Part shown: positions 47,501 through 59,500 of the stretch, in pieces | Layout of the letters: each line of letters starts with the position of its first letter | How positions within the stretch are numbered: the first letter of the stretch is position 1 | NCBI RefSeq assembly: GCF_042186555.1 | Contig: NC_133335.1 | Coordinates: 173,494,419 to 173,558,418 of the forward strand | Direction of reading: 5' to 3' | Source of the DNA: Aquarana catesbeiana | Lineage: Eukaryota; Chordata; Amphibia; Anura; Ranidae | Length of the DNA: 64,000 nucleotides | Notes under the pieces: model-generated | Database searches by the model: none | What the model was told of the DNA's origin: nothing | The model's input: the letters and a program-made list of their open reading frames with translations, nothing else | Program-made: the position numbers and the translations under genes

Positions 47501-50500
47501 GCATGGCTGGGCAAATGGGCCTACCCGTACGTCCCTTTGAATTTGCCGACGTGCCATTGCGGGCGTGCGTGCTCCCGCCCCGAGCTCCGTGAGTAGGATC
47601 GCGGGTCCCGTGGACTTGATGTCCGCGGGGATACCCGCAATCGTCTCACGGTAAGGAAGAACGGGGAGATGCTAATGTAAACAAGCATCTCCCCGTTCTG
47701 CCTAGTGACACTGTTACTGATCACAGCTACCTGTGATCGGGAGCTATGATCAGTGACGTGTCACACACAGCCACTTCCCCCCACAGTTAGAACACATCCC
47801 TAGGACACATTTAACCCCTACCTAGCCCCCTAGTGGTTAACCCCTTCACTGCCAGTGTCAATTTTACAGTAATCAGTGCAATTTCATAGCACTGATCGCT
47901 GTAAAAATGACAGTGGTCCCAAAAATGTGTCAAAATTGTCCAACGTGTCCGCCATAATGTGGCAATCATGATAAAAATCGCTGATCGCCGCCATTACCAG
48001 TATAAAAAAAAGTTAATAAAAATGCCATAAAACTATCCCCTATTTTGTAGACGCTATACCTTGCGCAAACCAATCAAACGCTTATTGCGATTTTTTTTTT
48101 TTTTTTTTTTTTTTCTTTACCAAAAATGTGTAGAAGAATACGTATCGGCCTAAACTGAGGGGAAAAAAATGTTTTTTTTTTTTAAATATTTTTGGGGATA
48201 TTTATTATAGCAAAAAGTAAAAAATAATGCGTGTTTTTTTTAATTTTTTTTTTTCAAAATTGTCGCTCTATTTTTGTTCATAGCGCAAAAAATAAAAACT
48301 GCAGAGGTGATCAAATACCACCAAGAGAAAGCTCTATTTGTGGGGAAAAAAAGGACGTCAATTTTTTGTTTGGGAGCCACATTGCACGACTGCGCAATTG
48401 TCAGTTAAAGCGGCGCAGTGCCGAATCGCAAAAAGTGCTTTGGTCTTTGGCCAGCAAAATGGTCCGGGGCTTAAGTGGTTAATGATATTTACAGCAAACC
48501 TACAAGTGTACAAATTGCCTGCAAGATGAGAAACAGGCACTATTGATGCCTGCAGGTGTTCTTAGGTAACCTACAGAGCCTTGAGGCCAAAAATAGCTGG
48601 TTCGCTTAACCACTTAAAGCGGTTGTATAGTCTTTTTTTTTACTTTTACCTACAGGTAAGCCTATAATAAGGCTTACCTGTAGGTAAAAAAAATATCTCC
48701 TAAACCTTTACGGTTTAGGAGATATTCCCCTTGCTATGCGCCGCTGACTGCAGCAGCGCATGCGCACAGGGGATTCTCGGCTGCCGAGTAAGAAATCTCC
48801 CGCGCGCATGCGCGGGAGTGATGACATCACGGCTCCAGCCACTCAGCGCTGGAACCGCGATACCCGGAAGACACGCCGAGGCAACATGACAGCTCCCTCG
48901 GTGTGGAACGCCTCGTTCTAAGGTAAGTATTTCATAGTAAGTATTTCATAATGAGCTAGTATGCGGTGCATACTAGCTCATTATGCCTTTTGCTTTACAG
49001 GGTTAAAAAAAAAAAAATTGCGGGTATACAACCGCTTTAAGGACCAGCCTCGTTTTGGATTTTAGGTGTTTACATGTTTAAAACAGGTTTTTCTACTAGA
49101 AAATGACTTAGAACCCCCAAACATTATATATGGTTTTTCTTCTAACACCCTAGAGAATAAAATGGCAGACGTTGCAATACTTTTTTTTTGCACTGTATTT
49201 GCGCAGCGGTCTTAAAAGCGCACTTTTTTTGGAAAAAAATCACTTTTTTGAATAAAAAAAATAACACAACAGTAAAGTTAGCCTAATTTTTTTTTATATT
49301 GTGAAATATAATGTTACGCCAAGTAAATTGATACCCAACATGTCACGCTTCAAAATTGCGCCCGCTCGTGGAATGGCGTCAAACTTTTACCCTCAAAAAT
49401 CTCCATAGGCGACGTTTAAAAAATTCTACAGGTTGCATATTTTGCGGTACAGAGGAGGTCTAGGGCTAGAATTATTGCTCTCGCTCTACCGGTCGCTGCG
49501 ATTCGCTTCTGCACGCGAGTTCGTTAGGACGGGGGGGTTTTAAAATCTTATTTTTTTTTTTATTATTTATTTTACAATATTTTATATATTTTTACACTGT
49601 TTAAAAAAAAAAAAAAAAATGGTGTCACTTTTATTCCTATTACAAGGAATGTAAACATCCCTTGTAATAGAAAAAAGCATGGCAGGACCACTTAAATATG
49701 AGATCTGGGGTCAAAAAGACCTCAGATCTCATATTTACATTAAAATGCAATAAAAAAAAAAAAAAAGTAATTTAGAAAAATGACATTTGAAAAAATGTGC
49801 CTTTAAGAGGCGTGGACGGAAGTGACGTTTTGACGTCGCTTCCGCCCAGCAGTGTCATGGAGACAAGTGGGCGCCATCTTAGCCTCACTCGTCTCCAGAC
49901 ACACCACAGGGAAGGACGCGATCGCCTCCGCCGCTACCGACGGCTCCGGTAAGCGGCGGAGGGCACCAGATCGCGGTGGGGGCCCTCTCCCGCCACCGAT
50001 TAAAAGTGATCTCGTGGCGAATCCGCCGCAGGCACCACTTTTATCTGAAAGCCAGCCGCTGCACGAAAACGGGGATACCGGGGTTATGGCAGCTAGCTGC
50101 TGCCATAACAACGATATCCCCGTTCAAAGTTTGGACGTACATCGTTGTGCGGCGGTCCTTAAGTGGTTAATTCTGGAAATTACAATTTCTGATGGTTGCT
50201 CTATGGTCTACTCTTTACTGCATCCATTATTCAAACAGGAATGGAGTGGGATTTTTTTAGGTGCCAGATAAGTCCACCAAATAAGTAAAGTTTTTAAAAC
50301 GTGTACATTTATTCATAGATGAAGTAAAAATCCATATGCACATACGAATACATGTAAGTAAATAAGCCACCTATAGTGTTATAATATTCTGGATTCCAAA
50401 TTCACTTAAATCTTCTACATGTTTTGCTGAGCAGGCTTCTTCAGGAAGTATTAAAGTGCAACAATACAAATAGGGCTCCAACAACTTCAACCCAGATGGC

Positions 50501-53500
50501 ACAAGAGGCCTTAGCCTGGTAAGCGTTCCCACGTGGGAGTAAAGTGGGGATTTTCTTAACCACTTCCTGCCTGCCATATAGCAAAATGATGGCCGGAAAG
50601 TGGTTAAGTTATCCTGACTGGACGTCCTATGCAGAGGTGTGCAGCGCGGTAATCGTTGGGGTGGTGTGTCAGTCTGACGCTGCATCTCCGATCTCAGTAA
50701 AGCGCCTCTGTTGTAGGCTCTTTATCATGTGATTAGCTGTGTCCAATCACAGCTGATCAGTGTAAACTGGAAGAGCCGCTTATCGGCTTTTCCTCCACTC
50801 ACACTGACAGATGCGAGTAGAGGAGAGCCGATCGGCTGCTCTCCTGACAGAGGGGGTCTGCGCTGATTATCAGTGCAGACCCACCGAGGATGGCCACCCA
50901 TGCCCACCAGGAATGCCAATCAGTGCCCATTAGAGGTGCCAATCAGTAATGCCTTACAGTGCCTCCTCATCAGTAGTGCCCATCAGTGCCACCTATTAAT
51001 GTATTAATGCCCATCAGTGGAGAAAACTTTCTTATTTACAAAATTTTGTAACAGAAACTAACTTTTTTTTTTTTTTGGTCTTATTTTATTTGTAAAAAAA
51101 AATAAAAACCCCAGAGGTGATCAAATACCACCAACAGAAAGCTCTATTTGTGGAAACAGCATTGTATGACTGCGCAGTTGTCCTTTAAAATGCAACAGCT
51201 CTGAAAGCTGAAAATTGGCTTGGGGGGGGGGGGGGGAGTGCCCTGTATTGAAGTGGTTAATCTCCTGATTGGAGGTTGGACCATATTACAGTGGATAATA
51301 CAGCTATATCCAATTTGGATGGGTTTTTGTTCCCAGGCACCGTTGCCACAATAATATTTTTAATTAAAGCTGCCCTATGCTATTGTGCTCCTTCTGCGTT
51401 TGACCCCATCTGGTTGTGTTGGGGGGAGTGGGTGACCCGTTTTGGCCTGTGGGGGCCCTCGCCCTTCGCAGCTCTCTGGTACCTTTCCCTACACATCTCT
51501 GACCTCTTGTTTCATCTGGGTTGAAGTTGTTGGAGCCCTGTTTGTACTGTTGCACTTTAATATCCCCTGAAGAAGCCTGCACGGTGAAACATGTAGAAGA
51601 CCCAAGTGCATTTGAAATTCAGTACAATGTAACACTATTGGTTGCTTATTTACTTACATGCATCTGTAATTTGTGCATATGCATTTCAACTTTTTCAATG
51701 AATGAAATGTACATGTTTTTAAACTTATTTGGTGGTTTTACCTGGCACCTAAAACAGTCCCACTCCATTCTTGTTTGAATAATAGTTACATTTAAAGAGA
51801 TGTTGTGCTGACATACTATTATAGCTCCAACCATAGAATTAAAAACCATACAATCTCTTTACTGCACCTGTTTTCTCCATATTGACCATTGAGGCCACCA
51901 ATCACCTGACCCTACCCTACAGGGAAAGGGATGGGGCATGTCACAGCTGAACCATGAAATTACTTTTTTCATGATTCCACAAGAGAGTAACCCACCATGT
52001 TTGGGCTAGCGAGCAGGGCTGCTTGGCAAGTTATCTAGCCAGCCAGGAGCACCGCCTGCAAACCAGAGAAGAGGAGGATCGGGGCTACTCTGTGCAAAAC
52101 CATTACACAGAGCAGGTGAGTATGACATGTTTGTTTTTAAAAAAAAAAAAAAAAAAAAGTTTGCAATCACTTTAACCTCTTCAGCCCCAGAAGGATTTAC
52201 CCCCTTCCCGACCAGAGCATTTTTTGCGATTCAGCACTGCATCGCTTTAACTGACAATTGCGTGATCGTGCGACATTGTACCCAAGCAAATCGACGTCTT
52301 CTTCTTCTTTTTTTTTTTTTTTTTTTTTTCTTCCCACAAATCTAGCTTCCGTTTGGTATTTGATCACCTCTGCGGTTTTTATTTTGTGTGCTATAAACAA
52401 AAGAATAGCAACAATTTTGAAAAAAACACATTATTTTTTACTTTGGCTATAATAAATATCCCCCAAAAATATATATAAAAAAAACTTTTTTCCTCAGTTT
52501 AGGCCGATATGTATTCTACATATTTTTGGTAAAAAAAAATCGCAATAAGTGTATATTGATTGGTTTGCGCAAAAGTTATAGCATCTACAAAATAGGGGTT
52601 AGATTTATAGCGTTTTTATTATCATTTTTTTTTTTTTTTTTACTAGTAATAGTGGCGGTCTGTGATTTTTATCGTGACTGCGACATGGCGGACACATTGG
52701 ACAATTTTGACACATTTTTGGGACCATTGACATTAATACAGCAATCAGTGCTATACAAATGCATTAATTACTGTAAAAATCTCACTGGCAGTGAAGGGTT
52801 TAACACTAGGGGGCGATCAAGGGGTTAACTGTGTTCCCTGGGAGGTGATTCTAACTGAAGTGGGAGTGGACTGACTAGAGGAAGTGATGGATCATGGTTC
52901 CTAGTAGGGCTGCAACTAACGATTATTTTCATAATCGATTAGTTGGCCGATTATTGTTTCGATTAATCGGTTAATAACCTTAAAAAAAGGTGTGGTGTAT
53001 AATTTAGTTAATATGTAAAGTTTAAAAAAGGCAATTTATTCCTAAATATCAATACGCAGGGGTAAATATAAATAACCAACTATATGGTTAGGGAGTAAAA
53101 TCTTTAATCCTCTCTGAGAATAACAGACAGAAGAGATATACTCTATATACTATTATGCCCCGTACACACGGTCGGACTTCGGACATTCCGACAACAAAAT
53201 CCTAGGATTTTTTCCGACGGATGTTGGCTCAAACTTGTCTTGCATACACACGGTCACACAAAGTTGTCGGAAAATCCGATCGTTCTATACGCGGTGACGT
53301 AAAACACGTACGTCGGGACTATAAACGGGGCAGTGGCCAATAGCTTTCATCTCTTTATTTATTCTGAGCATGCGTGGCACTTTGTCCGTCGGATTTGTGT
53401 ACACACAATAGGAATTTCCGACAACGGATTTTGTTGTCGGAAAATTTTATCTCCTGCTCTCCAACTTTGTGTGTCGGAAAATCTGATGGAAAATGTCCGA

Positions 53501-56500
53501 TGGAGCCCACACACGGTCGGAATTTCCGACAACACGCTCCGATCGGACATTTTCCATCGGAAAATCCGACCGTGTGTACGGGGCATTAGAGGTTGAATCT
53601 TGACTCATATCAAGTTTTTTTATTTAAAGAAAAAAAATTCTGTTTTGCAGATTTTCAAACAGAACTGTAATATTACATGCTTTTCTGCAGCTTCTCCATT
53701 GAAGTATATTGAACCAAAAAAGCACCGTTTTGCATTGAAAAAGGTCCTTGACACTTTCCAAATACACAGCAGCTGAAAAAAGCATAGATGTGAACGTTAA
53801 ATGAACTGTAGTGCATTTCTGCAAAAAGCACCAAAAAACACATGGGTGGGAACCAGGCCTAAGACATTTAGTAACATAATGGAGTTAAAAAAAAATTAAA
53901 AATTCGTTTTTTTTTACTGTGCAACAGTGAAAGTAATATTTACAGTAGAGATTATTTGCTCTTTTTGTACTATATAGGGCTAATTTTAGCTTTTTTAACC
54001 CCATTATGTTACTGGCCGATTAATCGATTATGAAAATAGTAATCGATTAATTTCATAATCGATTAATCGATTAGTTGTTTCAGCCCTAGTTCCTAGCTAA
54101 TAAGAACACACGATCTGTCACTCCTCTTCAGAACAGGGAAGTGTGTGTGTTTACATACACTCGTCCCTGTTCTGTGTCTCCTGCTCACGATCGCTCGTGG
54201 CTGGCGGTCATTGCGACCGTCGGCCACAAGCATTGGCACCCCCACTGTGCAGTGGGCGCGCGCCTGCTATCCCGACCCCAGGAGCAGACGTACATAATAA
54301 TGTAATTATAATGTTTGTAATACTGACATATCACACACATAGGTTGGACTTGATGGACTTTTTTCAACCTCACCTACTATGTAACTATGTAACATCTCCG
54401 ACGGCTCACACAGGGGAGTCAACCTGCCGCAATATAACTGCGGCGACTGGTCGGGAAGTAGTTCATTGTAATAGATGACAAAGCTGAACTAGAGTGCAGA
54501 GGTTTTATACCAGGGATTTTCAAGAAGTAACAAGTTGGTGGTTGGTTCTACTTTCTAAAATATTATGTTGCCCAAAGTGTAAAGCTGTTAAAATCATGAA
54601 ATATATCCAGGTAACACTGGTCCCTACTTTCTTTGCAATGGGAGAGGAGTTAAAACATCATCCAGTACTGATATCCTTCTATATTGTGCATTAGTTCTCA
54701 CTGCTTCATGTGGATTGAAAGCAGTGGAATCAGTCATTGCATGGTGAGGGTTGAGTTCTTTGTGCTTTTATATTGCATATTGAGAACAAGTATGTGTACA
54801 ATCAAACATTCAGATGTTTGCACATGCATCCAACAGAGCCATGCAGATAATTTCCACAAAAGCTTTCAAATGTTTTTTTTCAAAAATGTATGTCATGGGG
54901 ATACTGTGTATACAAACATATTTGAACCCTAGGAAAAGCTTGTGGACTTATTTTTGCACGTGGCATAGTTCTTCTTTTTACCATTAGAGGAAACCTTTAC
55001 CAAAGCAGCTGTGAGCTGAAGAATGTTTGCTGCAACTGATCATGTCGTGTTCTGCTCTGTTGGGACAAAGCTTTGAGGATGGCAAATCTTCTTTTAACCT
55101 GTGCTTCACAGCTGATGTGGACCTACATATAAAGTGTCTCCTTACACTTAGTGCAAGCTTCGTTCCCTGCACTGCTTGGCTGTGACAATTCTTGGTGTCG
55201 CCTTCTGTATGTGGACCAGATGTGAATAAAATGTGCTGTCCTTTGTGTTTTTTCTTTATTACATACTCATTTTTCCCTCTAAATTCACAGGATCTTGAAG
55301 CAGGAACGTCCTGAGCTGGCAACTCTTGCAGATACGGTGGATTTGCAGGAATCAACAGGGATTGCTTCTGACTCTTCAAGTGATTCATCTAGTTCTTCTT
55401 CCTCAAGTTCTTCAGAATCTGGCTCAGAGGTGAGACTGGTGTAAAGATCAATAAGAAATATGCTCACAGGGACTTTGTATAGCCCCAATACAGGTAGATC
55501 CAGGATCATACTGTGTTTAGCTGCTGTGGGTGTTAGTTAACAAGCTTTCTTGCACATTCTCTGTTTTGTGCACATTTAACGTTTGATTGGAAGCACAATG
55601 CTCAATACCTTGTGTGCAAAGCTCCAATTGGACTATTTAGTCTAAATCTGGAGCTTGCAGGGATTGTAGCAGTTACCTTAGCCATTGTATATGTATTTGT
55701 GTCTGGCTGTGGCTAAATAACAGAAGTTGTACACAGCGCCATCGCAGTGGAGTGTTTATACCAAAGTGAGGCTAGGTTTAAATGTGACATTTATTCCACC
55801 ATGTATTGACTGCCTTGGGTATAATTAAAAAAGAAGTAAGGGAATTAAATAACTTTTTTTTTTTATATATACTTGCCTAGCTGGAAGCAGCATCGGCTTG
55901 ATGCTGCACCTGTCCCCCTACCACATCTAAGACCAAGAACCGAGTGATTGCATGATCCCTTGGTTCTCAGTCTTCAGTGAGCAGAGAGATGGTGACTGTC
56001 AGTCACTGGCTGTCTGCTCTGCCCCTTCAATGCTTACTAAATTGCTGGGCTGTGAAGGGGGTGGGAGTGACTGGCTCAGGCTCTTTGACGCACAACATTA
56101 ATGTCGGGATCTCTTGGAGCCTGGACCAGGTCCGTGATAGCAGCCAATAGCTGAGTTTTTCCTGCTGTTGGCTGAATACAGATCATAGGAGTGTGACCCA
56201 CAGGAGAAGTAGGGCACAGGAGATCTTTGGTCCTACTTCTCCTCTTTGAAAACCATGTTTGCCTGAATTCAATAGATAACAGAACCAAGTGAAAGTAAAC
56301 TCCACACTGTGACCTGCATTTTATAATTGGGCCTCCAAAATACAGGCCATGGCACAGTCCAACATTATGGTATATAGCTTAAAACGGATAGCGAAATCTA
56401 CAGCCCATTATAAATGGATTCCTTAGTTAAAGCAAAGCTCCAGCCCCTCAACGAAAACATTTAGTCAGCGGTTACAAATACTGTAGCTGCTGACTTTTAA

Positions 56501-59500
56501 TATTGGGACACTTACCTGTCCAGGGATCCCGCGATGTTGGTACCCCAGCGCATTTTTCAATCTGCTCTTGGGTGCTGACGCCACCATTTCTTGTAAGGGA
56601 AACCGCCAGCTTCACAGCCGGTTCCCTAATGTGCATGTGCAATGCGCACTGCGCTTTGTGAATGAGCCGGGGGAAGGAGAAGGGGGTCCGTCAAAAACAG
56701 GTACCCGCTCCCCCTTCCCCATGTGGCTGGGGAGGCAGCAAACAAGCAGAACCCTTTTGGGTGGAGCTCCGCTTTTAGTCTTATCTTTTTTTAAATGGTT
56801 GCAAGAGACACTGGCTGTTCTTATAGCTGCCTTATAAATTAAAAGAAGTAATTGGCTAGCTGTTTTATTTTTGTCTAATTTTAACTTCTAGCCACTTGTA
56901 TTTTTGAGATGAACTATATCTATTTTTTTGCCAGTGAGCAATGAGAGTGTTGGATATAGGAAGGTTGTATCAAAATGACAGGCATTTCCATCATTTCAGT
57001 GCACAGTACTGTGGTGAGCAGAGCTACAACCAGATGTTGTTACACTCATGAAATCAGGGGCTGCAAGAGCAGCCTTGACGGAAGTAATTATGTGTGCATG
57101 TTAGACAAATAGCACACGACATATTGTCCTGTCATGCTTTCCTTAAGCAGTTACGTTTCACTTGTTAGGACATGATAATAGGCATTACTACAACTGACGT
57201 CTTTAGGGAGTCCTTTTCGGGCAATGGTTTAATATATTGTGACAGATCTCTAGTAAAGCCAAATCCTGGGGCTATAAATGGCACTAAGTGCAAATAATGT
57301 GATTAACAATTTCTGTACACATGATGTGGCCATAATATGTATTTATTATTGCATTTTGTATACCAAGGGATATATTTATATAAAATGGTTGTATCCAGGC
57401 TGATTCACCTGATTTCATTCAAACCTATTCAAAAGCCATCCTCCACCCCGAGTGAGTTGCAGCGTTTTGCAGTGCAGGATATGAAGGCTAGTGTTTACAT
57501 ATGAGAATAATTTTAGGCTAAAATTCTTACTTATAGTTCTACAACATTGGGGGTCTCAGTAGTATTCCATAGTGTATCACTGATGAATCAACATTATACA
57601 TTTTATGTCATAAGTTTGTGTGCTATAATGCATCAACCATCCAGCATGTGTTTAGGAACAATATGGCTACTAATAAGCAAAGTGGGAATTCACTGCCCCT
57701 AGTCCTTATTAAATGTACTCTGTTCTGCCTGTTCAGTGTCTCTTTAAAGCCAACTCCCTGACCTTTTATGAAGCCCCCCCCCCCCCCCCAACTGCTGAGT
57801 TAACCACTTCAATACGGGGCACTTTCACCCCCTTCCTGCCCTGGCCTATTTTCAGCTTTCAGCGCTGCCACACTTTGAATGACAACTGCACGGTCATGCA
57901 ACACTGTACACGAATGACATTTTTATAATTTTTTTGAGACACCGCTTTCTTTTGGTGGCATTTAATCAACACTGGGTTTTTAATTTTTTTTTTGCTAAAC
58001 ATCCAAAAATGTGGAAAAGAGAAAGTTTTTTTTCTTGTAAAGTTGTGCAAATAAGTAATTTTTCTCCACTGATTGGCACTGCTGGGGCTACACTGATCAT
58101 CAGGACACTGATGATCAGTGCCCTGATTATCATTGTAAATGTCCTCTGTCACACTTGCCAGCTATTGGGTGCCCTTTGATTGGACACAGCTGATCGCATG
58201 GTAAAGAGACTCTGTGATTGGCCCTTTACCCCGATCTGTGAGCAGCTATGCAATCAGAGTGCGCCCCAGGGTGTGCGCCCCAGGGTGGAGGGGATGGAGC
58301 GTGGTTCGGGGAGGACACCCTCCTAGAACTGGACGACCAGACTGTAGCTGTCTTTTGGTTATAGCCTGGTCGGAAAGTGGTTGTAAAAGCTCCTTCATGT
58401 TATACTTGCTCTGTGCAATTGTATTGCACTGATCGCCCTAAACCTCCCTGTTCTGGGGTCCCCTGCAGGTGCTCCAGGCTCCTCCTCGTGTGTGCCACCA
58501 TATCAAGCTGCTTGCTATGGGGCACACGTGTGGGCTCGCTTCTGAGCTGGGCTGCATGCACCCATAGACGCACGGCTCGGCCCTGCTCCCTTCACAAAGA
58601 ATGTTATTGACAGCAGCCAATTGCTCCCTCTGCTGCCTCTGTGTCCTGTGAGGGGAGAGAGCAGCAGGCACAGCACTGGATTGTAACCATGAAATATTCA
58701 GTGCTTCCAGGTATAGGGAAGCCTATATGAGCCCCCTCCATGGTGCATTGCTTTGGCCTAGTGGCCAGACACCAGGCCCAAACATTGTTATATAAAAGGT
58801 AGATATTAACCTTGCCTAAACTATGGTATAGTTCCAGCAGGGTTAGGCGTTATAGGGAAGGCGAGTATAAGTGAGTCAGGGGGTGGATTTCCAGGCAAAA
58901 AACAATTGTGTGTTTTTGTTTTTTTGTTTTTTTGTTTTTTTTTCACACTATTTTACTGTGTACACATTTTTAGTTTTTTTTTTTTTTTCTTTTTAATGAT
59001 GGCTCTCCTAGGTCCAGGTGGCTGCTCTGTTTGATTATAATTCTAGTTTCATTCATGCCAGTTACTACTCTCAACTCAGCTCTCATGCAATGAACATATC
59101 CAATCATTTTACCTTCCCTTTGCCCTTGTCCTTTCACAAAACACCTTGTATTCTGTGAACAGAATACATACTGTGAATGGATAAAGAGAGATCATGTGAC
59201 CTACCTGTCCCTGCTCTTCACTTCTCCAACTACAGAGAGCCTTGTATTTTGTAAACAGGTCTTTTATGGTTTAGATAAAGGGAGAGGAAAGGGTGGATAA
59301 ACAGGATCCTTTCACTACTTGAGAGCCGTAGCGCTGGAAGTTTGACAGCAGTACCAAGAATATTGCCTTACACAGCAGGCATCTGGAACTGACCTAGGAA
59401 AACAAATGTTAGAGGCAAGTCAGAAAATCCACGTAGCCTAGATGGGTTTGGAACTAAAAGGAAAACTGCCAGGTAGGTCTTATGGCCATGCCACTGCCCC

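Larger units (their letters stand above)
52172..54465 (+). repeat. Long ranid repeat A, copy 6, split by a hAT element
   Basis: Begins TTAACCTCTTCAGCCCC with repeat A markers to about 52896, resumes at 54097 and ends GGTCGGGAAGTAGTTC. The last part also holds an inverted fragment of the 7374 repeat (54296-54395). Confidence 0.78.
45324..55290 (+). other. JMJD6 intron 4
   Basis: 10 kb. It contains a 1.8-kb self-complementary element (45354-47198), repeat A, family C MITE, repeats B and D, then repeat A split by a hAT element. 51261-52000 and 54466-55290 show no clear complete element and no exon-like signal. Confidence 0.9.
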
